DNA from: Fimbriimonadaceae bacterium
Lineage (GTDB): Bacteria > Armatimonadota > Fimbriimonadia > Fimbriimonadales > Fimbriimonadaceae
DNA: 64,000 nucleotides
Assembly: GCA_019454105.1 (NCBI GenBank)
Contig: CP075364.1
Span: 499,362 to 563,361, forward strand
Reading direction: 5' to 3'
The notes below the pieces were generated by a model. It did no database searches. It worked only from the letters and a program-made list of their open reading frames with translations, and was not told the DNA's origin. The translations under genes were made by a program, and so were the position numbers. Within the stretch, counting starts at the first letter, position 1. The number at the start of each line of letters is the position of its first letter. Of this stretch, positions 33,696 through 40,664 are shown one piece after another.

Positions 33696-33995
33696 CCGCC
33701 GAGCCCGCAGCCCGGCTGGCCCGGCAACGTCGCCGAGAGGTAGTCCGTCACCGAGGTCAAGACCCCGTTTTGGATCCCCGCAGTCCCATAGAAGTACTCC
33801 ACGACCTTCTTGTCCAGCCCCGAGTCGACCCGCTTGACTTGGAGCAGGTTCAGGTCTTGGTCATAGGAACTGAGGAACTCGCGCCCCATGCCGTCCTTCG
33901 TCTTGATGGCCTTGCCGCTCGGGTGGAACTCGAGGGTCTGCGTCAGCCGGTTGCCGAACGGCTTGTCCTGCCAGCTCCAACTACTTATTGACTTC
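33696..33995 (-). pseudogene. X-type Rhs core fragment
   Basis: The minus strand reads DKPFGNRLTQTLEFHPSGKAI, REFLSSYDQDLNLLQVKRVD, LDKKVVEYFYGTAGIQNGVL and ends VTDYLSATLPGQPGCGLGG at a stop inside the junction motif region. It is near-identical to the fragment at 25.27-25.55 kb. It has no start codon of its own in context and is out of frame with cassette 4. Confidence 0.7.
33703..33722 (-). repeat. Rhs junction motif, copy 3
   Basis: Identical to copies 1, 2 and 4 over 20 bp. It joins an X-type core to a P-type core with a frame change. Confidence 0.75.
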
Positions 33996-34050
33996 GCTCC
34001 AGTCGCCGAGCAACCAGCAGAGCCACGCCATTGGCTTCTGCGATCAAAAA

Positions 34051-34404
34051 CTAAACGTCTTTCCAGACATGCGTCTTGTGAGCCTCTCGCTCCTTGGCTG
34101 ATCGCATTGTTTGTATCAATAAAATGAGCGCGACCAATAGCAGAAGAGTCGCGAGGCCCCGGAAAAACCAACTTTGCAGTTCGATTATCCCTTCGGCTAA
34201 CCCATGTTCCCGGGAGCGAAAAAGAGCATTGCTTGCTTCTTCAGATGTTCTTTCACCAGGAGCTTCATTTACGATAAAATGAATCCACTCAGCTTGATAC
34301 CTCCGTACACGGGCTGTTTCCTTATTCCCTAGGAGCCACAAAAATAGAGCAGATAGCACAAGCAATAGCACTATCGCAATCCTCAATTTGAGTGGGTTTG
34401 TCAC
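34051..34404 (-). CDS. Two-helix membrane protein following Rhs cassette 3
   Basis: The 117-residue protein has an N-terminal membrane helix (IAIVLLLVLSALFLWLLG), a charged periplasmic-sized loop (~60 residues), a second helix (LATLLLLVALILLIQTM) and a basic cytoplasmic tail. It begins three bases after the zinc-ribbon gene. With that gene it may form a two-part immunity unit for the hydrophobic tip of cassette 3. No family is recognised. Confidence 0.55.
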   Translation of the reverse strand: MTNPLKLRIAIVLLLVLSALFLWLLGNKETARVRRYQAEWIHFIVNEAPGERTSEEASNALFRSREHGLAEGIIELQSWFFRGLATLLLLVALILLIQTMRSAKEREAHKTHVWKDV

Positions 34405-34407
34405 AGT

Positions 34408-34617
34408 TTACAGCCACTTGAGCCAACGAGGTCGTTCAACTATGTGTCCACACACAGTACATTTGCGTGAAGAAAATGCCTTTAAGAGAGCCATTGACCC
34501 GAAAGGCAGGATCGGAACTTCGCACAAATTAGCAATCAGTTCAGACTTGATATGTAATTCTCCCGGCCCTAAGGGCTTGAGGGTGTCTTTTGCACCGCAT
34601 TCTGAGCACCGAGTCAT
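34408..34617 (-). CDS. Small zinc-ribbon protein following Rhs cassette 3
   Basis: The 69-residue protein has two CxxC knuckles, CSECG near the start and CTVCGH near the end, which would bind one zinc. Between them is a hydrophobic stretch (PILPFGSMALLKAF). It starts 10 bases after the Rhs stop and is followed by a membrane protein gene. It is the only one of the candidate partners with a metal site. Function unknown. Confidence 0.5.
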   Translation of the reverse strand: MTRCSECGAKDTLKPLGPGELHIKSELIANLCEVPILPFGSMALLKAFSSRKCTVCGHIVERPRWLKWL

Positions 34618-34627
34618 CTGCGACCAA

Positions 34628-36085
34628 TCAGGACTCCATCGCCATGTCTATATACCATTCAAGTCGCAACGCGTAAAGTGCAACTAAGAATCCTAGCTCC
34701 GCGCCTATGACGATTCCAGACATGATCACGCCTGCTATGGCACCACCGACAGGCGGTCTGCCGGTGAGGATGCAACGAATGATCGAGAATATGCTAGGAG
34801 CGTACATTGCCGCTACGTCTAAGCCAAAAGCTATGGCATTTTCAGTCTCCGTCAAGTTGAGGAAGTCTGTAGGATCGAACGTAGCAATCTTCATTGCTCT
34901 TCCGAAGGCTGATTCTACATCGATTATGGATGGAGACGGAGTGTTTGCAAGCCAGAAGAAGAAGTACAGAAAGCCTACCGCAGCTGTGATTGCAGACGTT
35001 CCCGCAGGATCGGTCTTATTCCCCGGGTCATTCCCGCAGTAGACGTACCAGTTCGGCCCGTCCATGGCCGGGTCTTCGGATATGAACCGCCCCGTCCAGG
35101 GCTCGTAGTACCGGGCCCGCATGTAGACCAGCCCAGACTCGGCGTCCCGCCTGTGCTGGAGGTTGGCGCAGTAGCCCTGGTCCGGGCCGCTCCCGGACCG
35201 CACCTGCCCCCAGGCGTCGTACTTGCGCTGCGAGCCCAGCGTGAACCACGGAGAAGAACCGGCCCGGGCCACCTCGCCGACCATGTTGCCGTGGCCGTCG
35301 TAGAGCGGATAAGCCGAAGTCTCTTCCGCCCCGTTGACCGACACGTAGCGGGCGTCCCCGCCCCTCGCCCCAAGGGCGTGCCTCGTGACCGTGAGCTGGG
35401 CGCTTTGCCCGGGCTGTCCCTCGACGGTGTGGTCCTCCTCCATCCCCGCCTGCCCGTCGTGGTAGAACCGGGTCGTCGGCTTGTTCATAGGGAAGACGTC
35501 ATGGTACCCCGAGACCTGCTCGTTGTCGTCGAGCACTGCGGAAACGAGCACGTTCTCCACCTTCCGCACCCGCATCCCGTCGGCCCGGTAAGAGTACGCT
35601 GCCCCCACAACCGTGCCCCGGCAAGCCCGGAGCCGCCCGGCGTCGTCCCAGTCGTACCTCCGCACCTGCGCGGGCTGGGAATAGTCCTTCCAAAGCCGGT
35701 TGCCGACAGCATCGTGCTGGTAGGCGCTTCCCGGGCTCGCCGTCATGCGGTTGAGCCGGTCGTAGTCCCAGCCCGCGCCGGTTCGGTTCCCCGAGGCGTC
35801 ATAGGCCCAGGAGCCGTTCCAAGAAGAGTCGTCCGAGTACTGGGCCGAGGTGAGGAAGCCGGTCTTGACGTCGTAGCCGTAAGCCTCGGTGTAGGCCGCC
35901 TGCCAGCCCCCGCTGCCGTCCGGCTCCATCGTCGTGGCCGACGTCTTCCGCCCGGTGACCGGGTCGTAGGCGCAAGCTTGCCCCAGCACCGGCTGGCTCG
36001 TGTAAGCCGACCCACTCTTGGTCTGGGCGAAGGCCGCCGCCCGGAGGGCCCCGTCGCTGTCGTCTTGAACCTCGAGTACTCTCAC
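34628..36085 (-). CDS. Longest Rhs fragment, Q-type core with hydrophobic tip (cassette 3)
   Basis: The 485-residue frame includes YD-repeat units (GYDVKTGFLTSAQYSD, AYDASGNRTGAGWDYDRLNR, YQHDAVGNRLWKDYS, RYDWDDAGRLRACRG) and then runs unbroken through YSYRADGMRVRKVENV, where other cassettes carry the junction motif. The core ends NWYVYCGNDPGNKTDPAG. The tip (~125 residues) is hydrophobic (AAVGFLYFFFWLANTP, GGAIAGVIMSGIVIGAELGF). There is no signal or N-terminal export domain, so it too is a fragment. Confidence 0.75.
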   Translation of the reverse strand: MRVLEVQDDSDGALRAAAFAQTKSGSAYTSQPVLGQACAYDPVTGRKTSATTMEPDGSGGWQAAYTEAYGYDVKTGFLTSAQYSDDSSWNGSWAYDASGNRTGAGWDYDRLNRMTASPGSAYQHDAVGNRLWKDYSQPAQVRRYDWDDAGRLRACRGTVVGAAYSYRADGMRVRKVENVLVSAVLDDNEQVSGYHDVFPMNKPTTRFYHDGQAGMEEDHTVEGQPGQSAQLTVTRHALGARGGDARYVSVNGAEETSAYPLYDGHGNMVGEVARAGSSPWFTLGSQRKYDAWGQVRSGSGPDQGYCANLQHRRDAESGLVYMRARYYEPWTGRFISEDPAMDGPNWYVYCGNDPGNKTDPAGTSAITAAVGFLYFFFWLANTPSPSIIDVESAFGRAMKIATFDPTDFLNLTETENAIAFGLDVAAMYAPSIFSIIRCILTGRPPVGGAIAGVIMSGIVIGAELGFLVALYALRLEWYIDMAMES

Positions 36086-36105
36086 AGTTGCTACGCTCTA
36101 CGGAA

Positions 36106-36549
36106 TCACTCCTCAGGATTTCGGCTCTTGAGGACTGAATTGACTTGCGACGCAACAGTGGGGCTCATCTGGGGCCAGATAATGATTCGAGAACGATTAT
36201 CAGAGACGACCATCACCGCATATCCTCTAGTCAATCGATCATATGACTCCCCGAACAGTCCAACGATTTTCAATCCCGCACTATTCAGGTCAACTTCTGT
36301 TACCACACTCCCTTGCCCCTCGTGCAGTAGTGTTTGGCCGACGATCTCGTAGCTACCGCTTGCCCATTTCGCCCAGCGTCCAAGTTTTACCGCAAGGAAG
36401 AAGGACCCGCCAGCCAGTAAGAGCACAATTACCGCAATGATCTCCAATCCAGGCCGCCAGCTGGACACAGCTAAGAGCAGTAATCCTAGCGCAAGTACAC
36501 AGAATAGCAACGATTCGGCACGCCCGATTGATGACCCCATAAAGTGCAT
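36106..36549 (-). CDS. Candidate immunity membrane protein of Rhs cassette 2
   Basis: The 147-residue protein has two close N-terminal membrane helices (LLFCVLALGLLLLAVSSW, LEIIAVIVLLLAGGSFFLAV) and a ~90-residue soluble domain (SYEIVGQTLLHEGQGSVVTE, RIIIWPQMSPTVASQVNSVL). It begins three bases after the Rhs stop. The soluble part has a beta-rich look, but no family is recognised. It is proposed to protect against the glycine-rich tip before it. Confidence 0.58.
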   Translation of the reverse strand: MHFMGSSIGRAESLLFCVLALGLLLLAVSSWRPGLEIIAVIVLLLAGGSFFLAVKLGRWAKWASGSYEIVGQTLLHEGQGSVVTEVDLNSAGLKIVGLFGESYDRLTRGYAVMVVSDNRSRIIIWPQMSPTVASQVNSVLKSRNPEE

Positions 36550-36552
36550 CCT

Positions 36553-37506
36553 CTATTGACCGAGTAATTGTGAGTAAGCACCTGCGGTTGCTGTCATGCC
36601 TCCGACATCGAAGCTCAGGAGAGCATAAAGTAGGTACTGACGTTCTGCCACTGCGGCTTGGACTGACAGGACACCGCCCAGTCCTCCACCCAGTCCTCCC
36701 AGAATTCCACCAGCAAGAATGTTGCCGCCGGTTAGCCATGCGTCTGCCATACCGGCCAAACTGCCAGCTATAGCTCCACCAACTGGACCGAAGAGGGTTC
36801 CTGCTGCTGTTACTGCTCCGACGGTAAATCCTCGAAGCATTGTCTGCCAGTTCCAGTCGTTGTTCAAGAGACAAGTGAACAGCATGTTTACAAGTCCTGA
36901 TCCAATGATGTACAAGTTGACGGCGGTTGCTGTGGCTACTTCGCGGCCGTCAGGATCGAACAGATTCACCGGGTCGTTGGCGCAGTACGCATACCAGTTC
37001 GCCCCGTCCTTGGCGGGGTCTTCGGAGAGGAACCGCCCCGTCCAGGGCTCGTAGTAGCGGGCCCGCATGTAGACCAGCCCAGACTCGGCGTCCCGCCTGT
37101 GCTGGAGGTTGGCGCAGTACCCCTGGTCCGGGCCGCTCCCGGACCGCACCTGCCCCCAGGCGTCGTACTTGCGCTGCGACCCGAGGCTGAACCAGGGAGA
37201 AGAAGCCGCCCGTGCGACCTCGCCGACCATGTTCCCGTGGCCGTCGTAGAGCGGATAAGCCGAAGTCTCTTCCGCCCCGTTCACGGACACGTAGCGAGCG
37301 TCCGTCCCCCTCGCCCCAAGGGCGTGCCTCGTGACCGTGAGCTGGGCGCTTTGCCCGGGCTGGCCCTCGACCGTGAAGTCCTCCTCCATGCCCGCCTGCC
37401 CGTCGTGGTAGAACCGGGTCGTCGGCTTGTTCATAGGGAAGACGTCATGGTACCCCGAGACCTGCTCGTTGTCGTCCAAGACCGCGGCGATGAGCACGTT
37501 CTCCAC
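36553..37506 (-). CDS. Q-type Rhs core with glycine-rich pore-like tip (cassette 2)
   Basis: The frame starts inside the core at ENVLIAAVLDDNEQVSGYHD, directly after junction motif copy 4. It keeps QLTVTRHALGARGTDARY, AYPLYDGHGNMVGEVARA and the end CANDPVNLFDPDGR. The tip (~125 residues) contains long glycine-zipper segments (GTLFGPVGGAIAGSLAGMAD, NILAGGILGGLGGGLGGVLS), the strongest such pattern in the array. It resembles membrane-inserting domains; no catalytic motif is visible. Confidence 0.73.
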   Translation of the reverse strand: MENVLIAAVLDDNEQVSGYHDVFPMNKPTTRFYHDGQAGMEEDFTVEGQPGQSAQLTVTRHALGARGTDARYVSVNGAEETSAYPLYDGHGNMVGEVARAASSPWFSLGSQRKYDAWGQVRSGSGPDQGYCANLQHRRDAESGLVYMRARYYEPWTGRFLSEDPAKDGANWYAYCANDPVNLFDPDGREVATATAVNLYIIGSGLVNMLFTCLLNNDWNWQTMLRGFTVGAVTAAGTLFGPVGGAIAGSLAGMADAWLTGGNILAGGILGGLGGGLGGVLSVQAAVAERQYLLYALLSFDVGGMTATAGAYSQLLGQ

Positions 37507-37513
37507 CTTCCGC

Positions 37514-37533
37514 GCCCGCAGCCCGGCTGGCCC
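37514..37533 (-). repeat. Rhs junction motif, copy 4
   Basis: The same 20-bp sequence, here joining a Y-type core fragment to the Q-type core of cassette 2. It is the only copy with a Q-type downstream side. Confidence 0.75.
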
Positions 37534-37605
37534 GGCAGCTGGTCACCGACCCGTCCGCGACCCCCTGCACCGACCGCATCCGGTTCAGGTCGTCTCAATG
37601 ATAGG
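37534..37605 (-). pseudogene. Y-type Rhs core fragment
   Basis: The minus strand reads DDLNRMRSVQGVADGSVTS, a YD-repeat piece nearly identical to that at 29.85 kb, then enters the junction motif out of frame with cassette 2. About 50 bp between it and the cassette 1 partner gene hold nothing recognisable. Confidence 0.6.
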
Positions 37606-37656
37606 TTCACTTGCATAGGGTAACAAACCCCCATTTGCTCGGTCAGCACCAACAGC

Positions 37657-38049
37657 TCATGTCGAAATGAGGAATGCCTTCACCTCATCGTAGCGAAGAC
37701 TAATCGGCTCACGTAGCCCAAGCGCATAAAGAATCTCAAATACCTCTTCCATAAACTCTGGATCGTTGGGACTGCGGCCGTTGACTGGCGGCCCTTCAAT
37801 CGTGCTCGCAGCTGTCCGATAGATAATATCAATTTGTTCCAGTCGGGTGATTGTCCGGAGTAACTGACTCTTGAATCCTGGCGCGAGGTGTACCCTCTTC
37901 TCACGGAGTTGCGTGCGTGCGATGGTGAGGAGGTCCGAGCAAGTACTTGCCTCTTGACGTAGCTTCACCACCAAGTCTTTAACGCCACCATCGGCTAGCC
38001 AGAGGTGACGCATTCGCCGAGCCTCCTCGCTATAGTCCATCAATGCCAA
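37657..38049 (-). CDS. Candidate immunity protein of Rhs cassette 1
   Basis: The 130-residue soluble, helical protein (MDYSEEARRMRHLWLADGG, SQLLRTITRLEQIDIIYRTA, FMEEVFEILYALGLREPISL) overlaps the Rhs stop by 20 bases; ATG at 38040 is an alternative start. No family is recognised. The role is inferred from its position. Confidence 0.57.
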   Translation of the reverse strand: MALMDYSEEARRMRHLWLADGGVKDLVVKLRQEASTCSDLLTIARTQLREKRVHLAPGFKSQLLRTITRLEQIDIIYRTAASTIEGPPVNGRSPNDPEFMEEVFEILYALGLREPISLRYDEVKAFLIST

Positions 38050-38890
38050 GTAACCACGCCATCGTGGCGATCTGGGCCATGCCGACAGACGCGATCAGCC
38101 TTGCCTCCGTCCAATGCTGCGTTCCTCTGTTTCTCATGGCAATTGCAAGTTGCAGTTGAATCTCTTGCATTGTTCCCGCAAGTAAGGCCTTAGCCGCATC
38201 ATAAGCTGTGGTTCCTGCGGCGAAGAGCTCATCGCCTGATGTTTTGGCGATTGAGGCCCAGTCAACCATGATGTCTCGGGCTTCGATCAGGAAAGCGTAC
38301 GCATCGTTCGAACCCCTCCCCGCATATTGTAGGAACCTCCACCATAGCTCGGGTTGGAAGTCGGCAAAAAAGCTTCTTCCAGTTGCATCCCTTCTCGATA
38401 CAGGCTCATTGCCACAAAACACGTACCAGTTCGCCCCGTCCATGGCCGGGTCTTCGCTGATGAACCGCCCCGTCCAGGGCTCGTAGTACCGGGCCCGCAT
38501 GTAGACCAGCCCAGACTCGGCGTCCCGCCTGTGCTGGAGGCTCGCGCAATACCCTTGGTCGGCGGGTTGGCCCTCGGTCCAGCGCACCTGGCCCCAGGCG
38601 TCGTACTTGCGCCTTGCCCCGAGCTCGAACTGCGGGGCGCCGGGGACGCTGACGAAAGAACCGCCCGGAGCCTCGTCCTCAGCCCTGGCCACTTGGGCGA
38701 CCATGTTCCCGTGCCCGTCGTAGAGCGGATAAGACCGCGCCGTCCGCTCCCCGGCCAGGCCCATGGAGAGCCCCGTCTCCACCATGTCCCCGCCCCTCGC
38801 GCCAAGCGCGTAGCGGGTCACGTCCTTCCTCGTCCCGGCGCCCGGGTCGTGGGTCTTGTCGTCCTCAAAGGCAGCCTCGCCGCCCTTCAT
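38030..38890 (-). CDS. Rhs core with helical tip (cassette 1)
   Basis: The start at 38890 lies in GGTACCATGAAGGGC after a leader shared with cassette 6. The core is intact from FEDDKTHDPGAGTRKD to NWYVFCGNEPVSRRDATGR. The tip (~115 residues) is helical and only mildly hydrophobic (PELWWRFLQYAGRGSNDAYA, GTTAYDAAKALLAGTMQEIQ, IASVGMAQIATMAWLLGI). No motif assigns an activity. It is the most upstream cassette on this strand, next to the transposon. Confidence 0.72.
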   Translation of the reverse strand: MKGGEAAFEDDKTHDPGAGTRKDVTRYALGARGGDMVETGLSMGLAGERTARSYPLYDGHGNMVAQVARAEDEAPGGSFVSVPGAPQFELGARRKYDAWGQVRWTEGQPADQGYCASLQHRRDAESGLVYMRARYYEPWTGRFISEDPAMDGANWYVFCGNEPVSRRDATGRSFFADFQPELWWRFLQYAGRGSNDAYAFLIEARDIMVDWASIAKTSGDELFAAGTTAYDAAKALLAGTMQEIQLQLAIAMRNRGTQHWTEARLIASVGMAQIATMAWLLGIDGL

Positions 38891-38990
38891 GGTACCCCCC
38901 GGGCAGGCCGGCCGGCTAAGGGCGCGGCAGTGGCCACAGGCCGCGCCCAGACCCTGGGAGCCCCGACCTTGCGGGGGTTGAGGCACCAAG
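38891..38990 (-). repeat. Leader shared with cassette 6 (copy B)
   Basis: It matches 31105-31205 in order: CCATGGTACC-like start, GCGCCCAGACCCTGGGAG, and a hairpin-forming region in which CCCCGACC pairs imperfectly with GGTTGAGG. The middle part differs in sequence and length. Confidence 0.5.
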
Positions 38991-39162
38991 CCCGTGACGC
39001 TGAGCTTCGACGTGAACGTGCCGCCGGGCTGGTACGCGGCCGCCTACCGGTTCGTCAACGTGGCCACGGGCCAGGACACGCGACTGGTCGAGGTTCCGGT
39101 CGTCCAGGTCGCGCTGGCCGTCGAAGGCACGGGCACCCGCTCAAAGAAGAAGGCGGCCTAAG
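38985..39162 (+). pseudogene. C-terminal fragment of an unknown protein
   Basis: A 58-codon open frame preceded by a stop reads TKPVTLSFDVNVPPGWYAAA, YRFVNVATGQDTRLVEVPVV and ends GTGTRSKKKAA. The beta-strand-rich style suggests the end of a larger protein whose front was lost when the Rhs array formed. The first codons (VTLS) also occur after the leader copy at 31.2 kb. No start codon is available. Confidence 0.4.
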
Positions 39163-39193
39163 GCCGATTCCGCCCTCCTTCTCCCGGCCCCCC

Positions 39194-39224
39194 GGGGGCA
39201 ATTATCCCCTCATCCCACGTAAAC
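39194..39224 (+). repeat. Left terminal inverted repeat
   Basis: Begins GGGGGCAATTATCCCCTCAT and ends near CCACGTAAAC. It pairs with the right repeat at 41864-41896. Confidence 0.75.
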
Positions 39225-39226
39225 TG

Positions 39227-39235
39227 TGGTATAAT
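39227..39235 (+). promoter_or_regulatory. Extended -10 promoter of the transposase
   Basis: TGGTATAAT is a perfect extended -10, five bases before the ATG at 39241, with no -35 in the repeat. The transcript would be leaderless or nearly so. Confidence 0.5.
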
Positions 39236-39240
39236 GGGGT

Positions 39241-40156
39241 TATGGCAAAGGCAAGGTACACGCTCCGCGACTTTCAGCGGCAGTTCCCGACCGACGACTC
39301 ATGTCTTGAGTGGTTGGTCGGGTTTCTGTATCCCGCTGGGATTCCTTGCCCAAACTGTGACAAGGTGACCAAACACCACAAGCTGAAGGGACGAAAAGCC
39401 TTTTCTTGCGACATGTGCGGGCACCAAGCGCACCCGACAGCCGGGACGATCTTTCACAAGTCTTCAACACCGTTGACCTCATGGTTCTACGCGATCTACT
39501 TGATGAGTTCGACCCGGACAGGAGTTCCCGCCAAACAGCTTGAGCGAGAACTAGGCGTGACTTACAAAACGGCATGGCGGATGTTCAAACAGATCCGATC
39601 TATGCTCAGTGAGGACGTTGGGCTGCTTACCGGGCGCGTCGAGATTGACGACACCTACTATGGCGGCAGGGAGTCCAACAAACAGCTTTCCAAGCGCAAC
39701 CCCAAGACCATTGGCGGTCGCGGCAAGACGATCATTCTCGGCATGGCAGAACAGGGCGGCGAGATTGTGACAACGATCATCAACAACACCGACCGTAAGA
39801 CGATGGAGCGAGAGATTGTCCCCCGCGTCCACGGTCACGCCCAAGTCTTCACGGACAGCCACCGTGGGTTCGACCGGTTGGACTGGCATTTCGTCCATTT
39901 CCGCGTTGACCATGAAGACCAGGAATACGCTCGGGGTCGCGTCTCGACTAACGCCGTTGAAGGATTCTGGGGAAACTTCAAGTCAGGGACAAAGGGAGCC
40001 TACAAGCACATTGACCCGAAATATCTCCAGAACTACCTGGACGAGTACACGTTCAGATACAACCGCCGCCGCTCGGACGTCGCTATGTTCAATCACTTCA
40101 TGGCCCAAGTCAGCCAGTTGGATTGGTGGGTGCCTTACCCTGATCCGCGGGCTTAG
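39241..40156 (+). CDS. IS1595-family (ISXO2-like) transposase
   Basis: The 305-residue protein begins MAKARYTLRDFQRQFPTDD. An N-terminal zinc ribbon (CPNCDKV and CDMCGHQ) precedes the DDE domain: VEIDDTYYGGRE (first Asp), QVFTDSHRGFDRL (second Asp) and STNAVEGFWGNFKSGTKGAY (Glu). YLDEYTFRYNRRR near the end is typical of the ISXO2-like domain. All catalytic residues are present and the frame is intact, so it may be active. The 3' end overlaps the convergent passenger gene by about 47 bases. Confidence 0.93.
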
Positions 40157-40664
40157 GGTGGACAGTGTACGCGGTCAGCGTGTCCTTGATCGTCGTCATT
40201 ACCATCTCGACGAACAGGGCTATCAGGGTTATTGACAACGCGGAAAGCTGAATCAAGACATCGGGATTTGGCGGGGGCGACGACTTGCGGTCAATCATGG
40301 CAAGTGATAGCAAAGCAATGAAGCATGTCCCGGCAATGACCAGGCCAACCTTTACGGTTGCTAGGGCGTACCCAATGAACTCCGCGAACGTCTCGTTGTC
40401 GTCATCGCTCTCATTCTTAGCCTTCTTCCAAATCTCCGCTAACGGGATGAGAACCGCAAAGAATAGGGCACTGAAGACGGCAACGCCGCCACCTAACAAC
40501 TGCCCAGCGTCCGATGTCAGTGTGACCTTGCGCCAAAGGGCAAGGACTCCAAGGACAATGGGCGTTGCATAAAAAACCGTCAATCGCAGAGTTGGCCCGA
40601 AGGTCAGCCAGTCGGCCTCATTAGTCTTAAAGCGGTTATGGAACGGTGGCAAGCTATGTGCCAT
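40110..40664 (-). CDS. Passenger gene: four-helix membrane protein
   Basis: The 184-residue protein has hydrophobic segments at about residues 29-43 (VFYATPIVLGVLAL), 55-74, 95-118 (IGYALATVKVGLVIAGTCFI) and 135-157. An acidic loop (KNESDDDNETFAEF) lies in the middle, and the tail is proline-rich. No family is recognised. Its start overlaps the stop of the 310-residue gene by 11 bases, so the two are likely co-expressed and may act together at the membrane. Confidence 0.65.
   Translation of the reverse strand: MAHSLPPFHNRFKTNEADWLTFGPTLRLTVFYATPIVLGVLALWRKVTLTSDAGQLLGGGVAVFSALFFAVLIPLAEIWKKAKNESDDDNETFAEFIGYALATVKVGLVIAGTCFIALLSLAMIDRKSSPPPNPDVLIQLSALSITLIALFVEMVMTTIKDTLTAYTVHPKPADQGKAPTNPTG

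Noticed and set aside
33703-33722. Programmed ribosomal frameshift at the junction motif
   Set aside because: No slippery heptamer is seen, and different upstream cores meet different downstream cores at the same motif, which fits recombination better.
35153-36352. A 399-residue plus-strand frame within the Rhs array
   Set aside because: It mirrors Rhs core codons on the other strand and spans parts of two unrelated minus-strand genes.
25130-38990. The repeated segments as a CRISPR array
   Set aside because: The repeats are hundreds of bases long and encode Rhs core protein; there are no short regular repeat-spacer units and no cas genes.
38354-40156. A 600-residue frame reading through the Rhs core antisense into the transposase
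   Set aside because: Only the last 305 residues are the transposase; the front is antisense to Rhs cassette 1, and a promoter and start lie at 39227-39241.
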